A DNA stretch of 64,000 bases from NCBI RefSeq assembly GCF_000429945.1, contig NZ_AUCV01000021.1, positions 45,710-109,709 on the forward strand. The letters run 5' to 3'. The notes under the pieces were generated by a model, which was not told the DNA's origin, did no database searches, and saw nothing but the letters and a program-made list of their open reading frames with translations. The position numbers and the translations under genes were made by a program. The stretch comes from Desulfogranum japonicum DSM 18378. GTDB lineage: Bacteria > Desulfobacterota > Desulfobulbia > Desulfobulbales > Desulfobulbaceae. Shown here piece by piece: positions 9,547-18,962 of the stretch; position 1 is the first letter of the stretch; each line of letters opens with the position of its first letter.

Positions 9547-11193
9547 CTAAAACAGAAGCAATAACGGGACTGCCGGATTCAGCCTGCTCCATGCTGGAAT
9601 ACGATGATCAGGTGACATCAATTCCGGGCCACGGTTCCTGCCACTTTTCCACAAAATCCTCGCACCTGCTGATCCAGGCAGATCATAGGCTACAAAACCA
9701 CCACGCATGGTGTTGATCACCAGCTCATAATCAGCATCGCCATCAATATCTGCGATGGTTGGAGCAGCAAGCGCTCCATTAATATGCACACTGGCAGACT
9801 TGGGTCCGGGCAGGTTCTGGGAGAACAGTTCCTGTCCATTACAGTCGACAACATGTAATTTGCCCAGTCGCAACCCGCTGCTGGTGTTCTGCGGCCAGGA
9901 CGTAAAAATGACCTCACTGCACCCATCGTTGTCCAGATCCGCGACCACAGGTTCCGAGGCAAACCGGTAGAAGCCTTCCGCTGCTTTGTATACTGAAAAA
10001 GGCCAGCTGCCGTGCTCCGTCTTGTCCAGCCAGAAAGCGTGAACCCTGCCGTCATATCCTGAAAAAAGTATCTCTGCCACCCCGTTATTATCAATATCTG
10101 CCACAACAGGATTGGGCTGACAATTCTCAATGACACTGTAACTCTCGCTTAACGGTGCGCCGGTATTGACAGGTGCCTGCGACCAATTCCATTGCCCACT
10201 GTTAAATCGACTTCTATCAGCATTAAAAATAAACAGCGAGGTGTATTTTCCAGGAGGATGCCCAACCGCACAGTTGTACATATTGCCTGTCACCACCACT
10301 TCTTTCGTACCGTTATTATCCACATCGGCTATCACAGACGGACCATGGGCAAAATTAGAACGATAGCTTTCTGAACGAACACCGTTGCATTGTCCCCAGC
10401 CCCTCAGTTCTACAGCCAGGTTTTCCCAGACACCAACCTGTCCCCAATACTTGTTACCATATACACTATTGGCACGCACAGGTGTCCCGGCAGCATGAAA
10501 TGCCGTGATATAGTGAACATCAGAAGGCACCACAACTTCTGCATTGCCGCTGCCGTCAAGATCTGCAACCCAGGCATTATCATTAAAGACCCCATAGGCA
10601 TACCCGGTATCCCCTGAGACCTGTGGCCAACCTGAACGTAAGGCGCCGTTATGTTCAAAAACCCAGGTATTAATCTTGCTCGAAACAGCGCCGGTAACAA
10701 TTATTTCACCTGTGCCGTCCCGGTCCAGATCACTGACAAATAAACCACGCAGCTCGCTGTTTGTGGGGCGCTTTGGCCATCCGCTTTCAAAATATCCATT
10801 CTGGTTATAAACACTCACATAACCGCCGCCATGGGCAGTAATTATTTCCAATGCATTGTCGTTGTCAACATCCACTACCCATATACCCGGCCAGGTCCGG
10901 TGGGAATGGCCAGCAGGGCTCGTTCTGTCTTTTCCTGCATCAACCCTCCAACGCACGGATCCGTTGCGCCCGTCAAGCACCACCACTGAATACGCGGATG
11001 CAATCACTTCAGGTATTCCATCCTTATCCAGATCAGCAACTGCTGGTGATGAATACCATCCTGTTTCGCACCAGGATGAATAACATCCCCCTTCTTTCCA
11101 TTTCAGTTGAGGCGCACGTACCTGTGCCCAGGTGGTTGCACTTACCATGAGTAAAAAGGCCAGTGTCATCACCAGCAACCTGGTCCATTGCAT
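9547..11193 (-). CDS. secreted FG-GAP/VCBS repeat protein
   Basis: 548 residues with a clear signal peptide (MQWTRLLVMTLAFLLMVSATTWAQ). The mature part has about seven FG-GAP-like repeats with calcium-binding acidic loops: VADLDKDGIPEV, VVDVDNDNALEI, VSDLDRDGTGEI, VADLDGSGNAEV, IADVDNNGTKEV, VADIDNNGVAEI, VADLDNDGCSEV and IADIDGDADYEL. This predicts a beta-propeller at the cell surface or outside it. It ends in a short hydrophobic tail, NPAVPLLLLF, without the basic residues of a PEP-CTERM signal. Adhesive or binding function is likely, but no ligand can be named. Confidence 0.85.
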   Translation of the reverse strand: MQWTRLLVMTLAFLLMVSATTWAQVRAPQLKWKEGGCYSSWCETGWYSSPAVADLDKDGIPEVIASAYSVVVLDGRNGSVRWRVDAGKDRTSPAGHSHRTWPGIWVVDVDNDNALEIITAHGGGYVSVYNQNGYFESGWPKRPTNSELRGLFVSDLDRDGTGEIIVTGAVSSKINTWVFEHNGALRSGWPQVSGDTGYAYGVFNDNAWVADLDGSGNAEVVVPSDVHYITAFHAAGTPVRANSVYGNKYWGQVGVWENLAVELRGWGQCNGVRSESYRSNFAHGPSVIADVDNNGTKEVVVTGNMYNCAVGHPPGKYTSLFIFNADRSRFNSGQWNWSQAPVNTGAPLSESYSVIENCQPNPVVADIDNNGVAEILFSGYDGRVHAFWLDKTEHGSWPFSVYKAAEGFYRFASEPVVADLDNDGCSEVIFTSWPQNTSSGLRLGKLHVVDCNGQELFSQNLPGPKSASVHINGALAAPTIADIDGDADYELVINTMRGGFVAYDLPGSAGARILWKSGRNRGPELMSPDHRIPAWSRLNPAVPLLLLF

Positions 11194-11703
11194 ATCGATC
11201 TCCTATCACAATCAACATATACGCAAGGAATGGAATATCTCCCATCCCCAACTCTCTGTAATCTTTCACCGGCACTCCACGGAGTCTTCCTGTGGTCGAC
11301 CACCTCTTCGCACGACTGGATTGCCATGCCAGATTGGCTATAGCCTGCCAGCCAATTCGTGTACATATGAAGCACTGATAACCGTTTCCAATCATGGCAC
11401 CGACATTTTCACGCCTTGGTGACCGGTTACGTGAACGATTACAACGAGTTCTTGCTCTACGTTGATTATCGAAAAGTAATCAACATACATATGATGTTAC
11501 GCAGACTGTGTCTGTCCAACTACCCGGCACAACTAGCAGTACTACAATTACACCTATAAGAAATTCTGAAAAAATTCTAGACGAACACCCTAAAAATCAA
11601 TATCATAAAAAGCAAATCCTGTCCAAAAAGGCATTATCTCTTCCCAACGAGTCAGGCATGCGCACAGCACATGCGTCACTTCCATTATGCCCCCGGAGGC
11701 AGT
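11194..11703. other. divergent intergenic region
   Basis: About 510 bases between two divergent genes for secreted proteins. It must hold the promoters of both. No conserved RNA, repeat or operator was recognised. A GGAGG at 11693-11698 sets the start of the plus-strand cohesin-like gene. Confidence 0.4.
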
Positions 11704-12636
11704 ATGCATAAAGCAAAATATTCAGGCGTCTTCATATTTGCATTACTCATGCTGAACGCCTCTTTCTGTTTGGCTCTGCAGTTGGAAGTTTCCAAAGTCA
11801 AATCATTTCCAGGTCGTGAAGTCACGGTGAACATTACGGTAAGTGACTATAATCAGGAAAATATAGCTGGAACCGTTTTCACTCTGACCTACAATTCCAC
11901 CTTTCTCACATTGCGAAATATCAGTTCCAATCATTTCGGCAACTTTCTCAATCAATGGAGCCTTGTCGATCCAGCACCTGATCCGCTTCCCGATACCAGC
12001 GTCACCGTAGGAGGCATAACATATACAAGGCCACTGGCCCACGCCGTTGGCACTTCCCAGGTTATGGTTGCAGCAGCGAGAATTAAAGGCGGACAACCAG
12101 CAGTCCTTATGACGTTTACCTTCATGATAAACGACGTTGCTGGTATTTCAGACAATGTAATCCCCCTTTCCATTCAGCCAAGCGTTGTCTCCGACACCAG
12201 CGCCGGGTACAAAGCTTCAGGAGAACAGGTCCCCATTCTGTACGGCATGGTGGAAGGAGAAACTGATCCTGCCCTTGCCTATCCGGCCTATTCTCCGGCA
12301 ACTGTCTCCGGCTACATAGATGCCACAGAGACTTTTCAGGACGATGATGAAGATGGCATGGATGACAGTTGGGAGATACGATACTTTGCAGACACAGAAA
12401 CAGCGGATGCATTGACAGATTTTGACGGAGACCACTATACAGATCTCCAGGAGTTTCTCAATTCTGTGGCCAATTTGACAGATCCGAACGGAGCTGACTT
12501 TGTTCCAAATGTTGCGAATGCAGCAGGAGGCGTCGGGTATAACAATCCCAACACCTCCAAAGCATTCTGGAACCTCATGCTGCCTGTACTGATTCACCAG
12601 CATGAAAAAAAACAGCCGCAGAAAAACTCCCCCTGA
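11704..12636 (+). CDS. secreted cohesin-domain protein with calcium-binding repeats
   Basis: 310 residues. The start is chosen from the GGAGG six bases upstream. A signal peptide (residues 1-24) is followed by a cohesin-like beta-sandwich (about 25-150: VSKVKSFPGREVTVNITVSD, then GTVFTLTYNSTFLTL). Near residues 215-255 acidic repeats DDDEDGMDDSWE and DFDGDHYTDLQEF resemble dockerin or thrombospondin type 3 calcium loops. The tail contains FWNLMLPVLI. Cohesin and dockerin-like parts in one non-cellulolytic protein suggest surface assembly; the partners are unknown. Confidence 0.75.
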   Translation: MHKAKYSGVFIFALLMLNASFCLALQLEVSKVKSFPGREVTVNITVSDYNQENIAGTVFTLTYNSTFLTLRNISSNHFGNFLNQWSLVDPAPDPLPDTSVTVGGITYTRPLAHAVGTSQVMVAAARIKGGQPAVLMTFTFMINDVAGISDNVIPLSIQPSVVSDTSAGYKASGEQVPILYGMVEGETDPALAYPAYSPATVSGYIDATETFQDDDEDGMDDSWEIRYFADTETADALTDFDGDHYTDLQEFLNSVANLTDPNGADFVPNVANAAGGVGYNNPNTSKAFWNLMLPVLIHQHEKKQPQKNSP

Positions 12637-12721
12637 TCCTTCAAGGGAGTGAACTGCGGCGTTCTCTTCGCGCCTCGCCTCTACGAAAAATATTCTCCTG
12701 AAAAATCCTGATCAAGCCCCC

Positions 12722-12889
12722 TTAGGGAGCACGGAAAATAATAAATATCCAAAAATTGCGTGGGATATCGGTTTGGTAACGCCGTCGCGTCAATGGCTCA
12801 ATACGGCCAGCATGGAACCATTGACGCGACGACGTTAGCGAGTTGAGAGACAAGCAAGATTGGATAATTTATTTTTCCGTGACCCTTAA
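12722..12889. repeat. MITE-like element family 1, copy 2
   Basis: About 168 bp, closely similar to the copies at 2564 and 16033. The ends are TTAGGGAGCACGG and, inverted, TTAAGGGTCACGG. The inner palindrome uses GTCAATGG and CCATTGAC. Its right end overlaps the TAA stop codon of the neighbouring protease gene. Confidence 0.82.
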
Positions 12890-13833
12890 TCAGCCTGTTG
12901 CAAAAGGAGATATATGGGCGCCATTATCAATCCTGATGGGGTCTTCTCAACTTCCCCCACGTAAGATTCGATAAAAGATATGTACTGAGAGGTACGTGTA
13001 TTCACGCCATAATATCCAGCTAAGGCGCATCCATACCCCCATGAGACTATACCGGCGTGCCTCCATTTATTGTTATAATAGACCATGAGCGGCCCACCGG
13101 AATCACCCTGGCAGGAATCTTTGCCCCCATAAGAGTAACCTGCACACACCATGTTACTGGTAATCTGATTTGAATAGCTGGCATTACACACCGAATTGCT
13201 GACAATGGGAACCTCCACCTGTTGGAGCTTTTCGGCATAATCTATGTCATAAGAAGCCTGATTTCCCCAGCCGATGAGGGTTCCTGTCTCCCCGCTCAGA
13301 CTGTTGCTGCTGTCGGTAAAAAGGGCCAATGTCTCTTCAGATGATTCCCGTGCAAGTTCAAGCAATGCCAGGTCACCATCATTGGTACGGCTATTATAGC
13401 CTGGATACGGCACAATTCTTTTTACACTGATTCTGTCACCGCTATTTGTGGTCAAGTCATGCACCCCCATGGCCACATCAATTTCACCGGCTGCCCTGAG
13501 GGAGCTACCATTATAAACGCAGTGAGCAGCTGTAAGCACCCATTTCTTTGTGATCAGGGCTCCTCCACAAAATTGCGCAGAAAAGAAGTCGTTGATATCT
13601 GAGTACAAGAGAGCAGCCATCCACGGCCAGGCACCTTTGACGGCGGTTTCTCCACCCACAATTTTTGTCTGGTTGGAATCTATGGCACTTTCTTCAGCAA
13701 AACCGATCTGCACTGTACCCAGTGAGGATACAATGCACATCTGGAGACAAAAGACCGTTAGTTTGACCCAACGTGCAAGGACTCGCTTACTCTCATCTTT
13801 GTTGTTCTTTGATTCGTTTTGTGTCTTCAACAT
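12886..13833 (-). CDS. trypsin-like S1 serine protease, secreted
   Basis: 315 residues. A long N terminus with a hydrophobic export segment (about residues 22-45) precedes the activation-like site KIVGGETAVKGAWPWMAAL. The catalytic triad is complete: LTAAHCV, DGDLALLEL and GDSGGPLMVYY. Paired cysteines are at the chymotrypsin-fold positions. The tail after the protease domain ends MAPIYLLLQQAD, and the stop codon lies in MITE copy 2. The protein is expected to act in the periplasm or outside; no substrate can be inferred. Confidence 0.88.
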   Translation of the reverse strand: MLKTQNESKNNKDESKRVLARWVKLTVFCLQMCIVSSLGTVQIGFAEESAIDSNQTKIVGGETAVKGAWPWMAALLYSDINDFFSAQFCGGALITKKWVLTAAHCVYNGSSLRAAGEIDVAMGVHDLTTNSGDRISVKRIVPYPGYNSRTNDGDLALLELARESSEETLALFTDSSNSLSGETGTLIGWGNQASYDIDYAEKLQQVEVPIVSNSVCNASYSNQITSNMVCAGYSYGGKDSCQGDSGGPLMVYYNNKWRHAGIVSWGYGCALAGYYGVNTRTSQYISFIESYVGEVEKTPSGLIMAPIYLLLQQAD

Positions 13834-13910
13834 ACCGCATACCTTACTGCTGGGCTAAAAAGAGAACGAAAAAACAACTTACGAACGTTTCTCTCTTCAA
13901 CCATCATCAA

Positions 13911-15593
13911 TTATCTGGTTAACTGCCGATAACGGATTCGATGCGGCTGGTCAGCATCGGCCCCTTTCCTTCGTTTGTAATCCTGCTCATATTCACTGTA
14001 ATTGCCTTCGAACCAGACCACTTCCGAGTTTCCTTCAAAGGCCATTATATGGGTGGCTATACGGTCGAGAAACCAACGGTCATGACTGATAACCACAGCA
14101 CAGCCGGCAAAATTTTCCAGTGCTTCCTCCAAAGCACGCATGGTATTCACATCCAGGTCATTTGTCGGCTCATCAAGCAGGATGACATTCCCACCCTCCT
14201 TGAGCATTCGAGCGAGATGCACCCGATTGCGCTGGCCACCGGAAATCTCGCTGACCTTATTCTGCTGTTCAGCACCTGTAAAATTAAACTTGGCCACATA
14301 GGCCCGGGAATTGTATTCCTTGGTTCCCAGCCAGATAGTATCCTGTCCTTCCGAGATAGCCTCCCAGATGGTCTGATTTGCCCCCAGCGATTCCCGGGAC
14401 TGGTCCACATAGGAAAGTTTCACAGTCTCGCCGATACGTATTGTCCCCGCGTCCGGCTGTTCTTTACCTGTAATCATTTTGAACAAGGTTGATTTCCCTG
14501 CACCATTGGGTCCCACAACACCGACAATGCCGCCGGGAGGCAAAGAAAATTCCACATTATCCAACAGAACCCTGTCATTAAAGGATTTACATAAGCCTTC
14601 CGCCTCGATAACAACCTTGCCGAGCCGAGGTCCTGGTGGGATATAAAGTTCCAGATCGGAATCCATTTTATCCACTTCCTGATTGAGCAGCTTTTCATAG
14701 GCAGTGATACGGGCTTTGGATTTGGAACGTTTACCTTTGGGACTCATGCGAATCCATTCAAGCTCTCGCTGCAGGGTACGTTGCCGTTTGGTTTCTTTTT
14801 TCTCTTCCTGAACCAGTCGTTTTTCCTTCTGTTCCAGCCAGGAAGAATAATTCCCTTTCCAGGGGATACCCATGCCACGATCAAGCTCAAGAATCCAGCC
14901 TGCCACATTATCCAGAAAATAACGATCATGTGTTACCGCGATAACCGTACCGGCATACTGTTGCAGATGCTGTTCCAGCCAGGAGATGGACTCTGCATCC
15001 AAATGGTTCGTAGGCTCATCAAGGAGCAGGATGTCTGGTTGCTTGAGTAGAATACGGCATAAAGCTACCCGGCGCTGTTCACCACCGGAAAGCACTCCTG
15101 TTTTCATATCACCAGGAGGACAACGCAACGCATCCATGGCCATATCCAACTTGCTGTCCAGGTTCCATGCATCCAGAGCATCCAGCTTATCCTGTACCTC
15201 TGCCTGCCGTTCGATCAATGCCTGCATGGCATCATCATCCATGGGCTCTGCGAATTTTTCATTAATGGCATTGAATTCAGCTATCAGATCAACCGTTGAC
15301 TGAACGCCTTCCTCCACCACTTCCCGTACTGTTTTTTCCGGATCAAAACTTGGTTCCTGGGGCAGATAATCAATGGTAAAGCCTTCTGAAAGCATGGTTT
15401 TGCCATCAAAATCCGTTTCCAACCCGGCCAGAATACGCAACAGGGTACTTTTTCCTGCACCGTTCAATCCTAAAACACCAATTTTGGCGCCGTAGAAATA
15501 ACTGAGGGAAATATCTTTCAACACCTGTTTCTGCTTATACTTCTTGCTGACTTTGATCATCGAATAGATAATCTTATTCGGCTCATCACTCAT
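13911..15593 (-). CDS. ettA: energy-dependent translational throttle protein EttA (ABC-F)
   Basis: 560 residues with two ABC domains (Walker A GLNGAGKSTLL and GPNGAGKSTLF, signatures LSGGEQRR and ISGGQRNR) and no membrane segments. The linker has the basic RMSPKGKRSKSKARI region and, in the first ABC domain, the EttA-type arm. EttA binds the ribosomal E site and gates entry into elongation according to the ATP/ADP ratio. The start is the ATG nine bases after GGAG. Confidence 0.9.
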   Translation of the reverse strand: MSDEPNKIIYSMIKVSKKYKQKQVLKDISLSYFYGAKIGVLGLNGAGKSTLLRILAGLETDFDGKTMLSEGFTIDYLPQEPSFDPEKTVREVVEEGVQSTVDLIAEFNAINEKFAEPMDDDAMQALIERQAEVQDKLDALDAWNLDSKLDMAMDALRCPPGDMKTGVLSGGEQRRVALCRILLKQPDILLLDEPTNHLDAESISWLEQHLQQYAGTVIAVTHDRYFLDNVAGWILELDRGMGIPWKGNYSSWLEQKEKRLVQEEKKETKRQRTLQRELEWIRMSPKGKRSKSKARITAYEKLLNQEVDKMDSDLELYIPPGPRLGKVVIEAEGLCKSFNDRVLLDNVEFSLPPGGIVGVVGPNGAGKSTLFKMITGKEQPDAGTIRIGETVKLSYVDQSRESLGANQTIWEAISEGQDTIWLGTKEYNSRAYVAKFNFTGAEQQNKVSEISGGQRNRVHLARMLKEGGNVILLDEPTNDLDVNTMRALEEALENFAGCAVVISHDRWFLDRIATHIMAFEGNSEVVWFEGNYSEYEQDYKRRKGADADQPHRIRYRQLTR

Positions 15594-16032
15594 ATACACA
15601 TACTCCAAAATATGTTCAGTTTACTGAAGAAATAGACACGGCAAGACCTTTGCTTTTCCCTGTGAGGCCGCGAAAAATAAATTATCGGATTATACCTTCC
15701 AAAGCGTCGCAACTCAACATCTACCCATCTCTCCTTTACATTTTCATATACAGTATTGGCCTCCTCAGATGCATTACATCTGCCTGTCAGGGAATATTCC
15801 CTGTAATAGCTGTGTACTGGAAATATCATATTTGCTTTTTGTCAAATGTCTTTTACCTATTAAATCATCAGGAGTATGGACCAGCAGGGTAATATACAGT
15901 ATGATACATACCGCAATACCAATACACACAGAATATTTCCTTCTGTGTGAAATATAAGCATGCCACAGATAACAACAAAATCTCACGTAATTGCCCTTAA
16001 ACCCAGGATGTTTACCTCTGCCAGGTTTTTCC

Positions 16033-16197
16033 TTAGGGTCGCGGGAAATAAGAAATATCCGAAAATTGCGTAGGATATCGGTTTGCTAACGTCGTCGCGT
16101 CAATGGCTCAATACGGCCAGTATGGAACCATTGACGCGACGACGTTAGCGAGTTGAGAGACAAGCAAGATTGGATAATTTATTTTTTCCGTGCCCCC
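16033..16197. repeat. MITE-like element family 1, copy 3
   Basis: About 165 bp with ends TTAGGGTCGCGG and, inverted, GGGGGCACGG. The inner palindrome GTCGTCGCGTCAATGG pairs with CCATTGACGCGACGAC almost perfectly. It is the closest relative of copy 2. Confidence 0.85.
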
Positions 16198-16433
16198 AAC
16201 ACTATACGTCATCACAGGTACCGCTGCCATGTGCAGTCATGATTGCCTGCCATGGCATATCAATGCGGATGCTCACGATGAGGTAACACGTACGACGCAG
16301 CGGTAATCTCCTACATTTATTCACACGTCTCCGGAGATACAATGTAACACCAATACAGAGATCAGGACGACAGACAGTTTCCCCCTTGCTTTCCGTTCCT
16401 CCAACGAATGGAAAACACAAGAAGCAGTTGATT

Positions 16434-16598
16434 TTAGGGTCGTGGAAAGTAATAATTCTCCAAAAACTTGGTAGGATAACGGTTTATCCTCATGACTTTT
16501 TCAATGGATCAAGAGCCAGCATGGAACCCTTGAAACAGTCATAAGAAAGAGTTGAAAGACCAACAAGATTGGATAATATATTGTTTCTGCAACCCTTA
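16434..16598. repeat. MITE-like element family 1, copy 4 (diverged), at the promoter of the sucrose-phosphate synthase gene
   Basis: Same layout as the other copies (TTAGGGTCGTGG left end, inverted TAAGGGTTGCAG right end), but the inner palindrome has changed in a compensatory way (CTCATGACTTTTTCAATGG with CCTTGAAACAGTCAT). It ends 20 bp before the next start codon. A promoter-like TTGAAA, 16 bp, TAATAT lies near its right end and could drive the downstream gene. Confidence 0.7.
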
Positions 16599-16618
16599 CT
16601 TCCAGAGGACCAGTTTAT

Positions 16619-18805
16619 ATGGAGAACAACAAAGGACTTTACCTGCAACTCTTCAGTATTCATGGACTTATTCGTGGCAATATGCCGGAACTGGGAAAAG
16701 ATGCCGATACTGGCGGTCAGATCAAATATGTTCTCGAGCTTGCCCGGGCCCTGGGAGATCATCCCGATGTGTGCCAGGTCGATCTGGTTACCCGATATAT
16801 CGATGATAAGCGCCTGGCAGCGGATTATGCCCAGATCATAGAGCCTCTTTCTGAAAATGCCCGCATCGTCCGGATTCAATGCGGCGGGACCAAATATATG
16901 CGGAAGGAACTGCTCTGGCCGCACCTGGAGGAGTTCATCGAAAGGACTATCCGTTTCATCAAATCAGAGGGACGTATTCCCGATGTTTTTCACGGTCATT
17001 ATGCTGATGCCGGATATGTTGCCATGCAACTCGCCAATGCATTTGACGCCCCTTTTCTGTTTACAGGCCATTCCCTTGGACGAAACAAACGCGTCAAACT
17101 GATCAGTGACGGCATGGATGAGAACAGCATCAATAAACAATATAAAATCGACCATCGCATTCAAATGGAGGAAGACATCATTGCCCAGGCTGATCTCATT
17201 ATTACCTCCACCAGACAAGAGATAGAGGAGCAGTACGGCCTGTATAACGCTACGGCCAAAGGGTTTTGCGTTATTCCACCAGGCATTGATCTAGAGGCTT
17301 TTTACCCGTTCTATGACCTTGAACTGGATTCTGACCTCCTCAGTGAAGAAGTGAAACAGACCCGTTATACACTGCGCAAAGAATTGGACCGTTTCTGGGC
17401 TAACCCGGAAAAACCATTTATCCTTGCCCTCTGCAGACCTGACAAACGTAAAAATATCACAGGACTCCTGGAAGCATACGGTACGAGCAAAGAACTGCAA
17501 GCCATTGCAAACATGGCGATATTCGCTGGAATACGCAGTAATATCAACATCATGGAAGAAAACGAAAAAGCTGTCTTAACCGATATGCTCCTGCAGATGG
17601 ACAGGTATGACCTGTATGGTAACCTCGCCATCCCTAAGAAACATGACTTTGCCACCGAGGTTCCCGAGTTATACAGGTTATGTGCTGAAAGTCATGGGGT
17701 ATTCGTCAATCCGGCGCTTGTGGAACCTTTTGGGCTGACACTCATTGAAGCATCGGCCTGCGGCCTGCCTATCGTGGCGACCAATTATGGAGGCCCCGTT
17801 GATATCATAGGTAACTGTGAAAACGGACTTCTCATCGATGCGTCGCAGCCTGAAAAGATCGCAACGGCAATTAAAAACATTCTCATTGATCCGCAAAAAT
17901 GGTCACAATATTCAAACAATGGTATCAATGGAGTCCGACAGCATTATGCATGGCAGGCACACTGCACCGCTACGCTGCAAAAAATTTATGATCTCCTGCC
18001 CGATTTCATTCAACCCTCACAGGAGAAGGATGCAATGAAAGACTCGCGCTCTTCAAAAAAATCGTACGGCGCCAGACTCACCAACGTGAATCACCTGCTC
18101 ATAACCGACATTGACAACACCCTGGTAGGGGACGCAAAAAGCATGCGTCAACTGTTCAATATTCTGGATGACAATCAAGGACATTTAGCCTGGGGAGTTG
18201 CCACCGGACGCAGTCTGGAACTCACCATTGAGGCCATGACCGAATTCGACATTCCAGTACCTGATATCCTGATCTGCAGTGTTGGCACGGAAATCTATTA
18301 TGGACCTGATATCAGGCATGACAAGGGCTGGCAGAAACATATCTCGGTCCACTGGAAGCCAGAGCGAATTAAGGAAGTGCTGGATGATCTGGGCTTTCTG
18401 GTGTTCCAGGAAGCAGAAGGACAGCGCAGCCACAAAATCAGCTACTACCTGGAAGATAAAAACACCCGACTGGATCGGGTGTACCAGGCGTTACAGGAAC
18501 ATAAGCTGCGCTGCAAGGTCATTTATTCCCATGGCCAATTCCTTGACATCCTGCCCCAAAATGCTTCCAAAGGTAAAGCCATTGATTACGTCAGCTATAA
18601 ATTTGATTTTTCACCACGCCATGTCCTGGTTGCCGGAGACTCGGGTAACGACGAAGATATGATAGCCGGAAAATCCCGTGGCCTTGTTGTAGGCAATCAC
18701 AGTGAAGAACTCAAGCATCTCCAGGGCCAGCCGGATATCCATTTCAGCAATGATGAATATGCGGCAGGCATTATAGACGGCCTGCGTCATTACGGTTTTA
18801 TCTGA
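16619..18805 (+). CDS. sucrose-phosphate synthase with C-terminal sucrose-phosphate phosphatase domain
   Basis: 728 residues. The GT-B glycosyltransferase part (about 1-470) has HGLIRGNMPELGKDADTGGQ, typical of SPS, and EPFGLTLIEASACGLP, the E-x7-E motif. The C-terminal HAD part (about 490-728) has ITDIDNTLVGD (DxDxT) and GDSGNDEDM. The protein could make sucrose-6-phosphate from UDP- or ADP-glucose and fructose-6-phosphate and then dephosphorylate it. AGAGGA lies nine bases before the ATG. It is convergent with sucrose synthase. Sucrose as a compatible solute fits the betaine transporter nearby. Confidence 0.9.
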   Translation: MENNKGLYLQLFSIHGLIRGNMPELGKDADTGGQIKYVLELARALGDHPDVCQVDLVTRYIDDKRLAADYAQIIEPLSENARIVRIQCGGTKYMRKELLWPHLEEFIERTIRFIKSEGRIPDVFHGHYADAGYVAMQLANAFDAPFLFTGHSLGRNKRVKLISDGMDENSINKQYKIDHRIQMEEDIIAQADLIITSTRQEIEEQYGLYNATAKGFCVIPPGIDLEAFYPFYDLELDSDLLSEEVKQTRYTLRKELDRFWANPEKPFILALCRPDKRKNITGLLEAYGTSKELQAIANMAIFAGIRSNINIMEENEKAVLTDMLLQMDRYDLYGNLAIPKKHDFATEVPELYRLCAESHGVFVNPALVEPFGLTLIEASACGLPIVATNYGGPVDIIGNCENGLLIDASQPEKIATAIKNILIDPQKWSQYSNNGINGVRQHYAWQAHCTATLQKIYDLLPDFIQPSQEKDAMKDSRSSKKSYGARLTNVNHLLITDIDNTLVGDAKSMRQLFNILDDNQGHLAWGVATGRSLELTIEAMTEFDIPVPDILICSVGTEIYYGPDIRHDKGWQKHISVHWKPERIKEVLDDLGFLVFQEAEGQRSHKISYYLEDKNTRLDRVYQALQEHKLRCKVIYSHGQFLDILPQNASKGKAIDYVSYKFDFSPRHVLVAGDSGNDEDMIAGKSRGLVVGNHSEELKHLQGQPDIHFSNDEYAAGIIDGLRHYGFI

Positions 18806-18853
18806 CTGAGATATATTATTTTTTCAACCAACGCAGTAACGAAAAACCCCTTT

Positions 18854-18903
18854 ATAACAGGGTGGTTCCATGCGCCAGTGCCGACATAAAAACACCCTGT
18901 TGT
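18854..18903. terminator. bidirectional terminator between the convergent sucrose genes
   Basis: Arms AACAGGGTG (18856-18864) and CACCCTGTT (18893-18901) surround a 28-base loop, midway between the stops of the two convergent genes. T-runs are weak on both sides, so it may be only partly efficient. Confidence 0.55.
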
Positions 18904-18962
18904 AACAACGTGAAAAATTGAAGCGGCTAATCCATTTCTACACAATTCATGGAAAGTTCGGA

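Larger units (their letters stand above)
15594..16618. other. intergenic region rich in MITE-like elements
   Basis: About 1 kb without a supported gene. It holds two full family 1 elements (16033-16197 and 16434-16598) and possibly a decayed end near 15667-15715 (AAAAATAAATTATC). The rest is AT-rich and nothing else was recognised. Confidence 0.6.
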
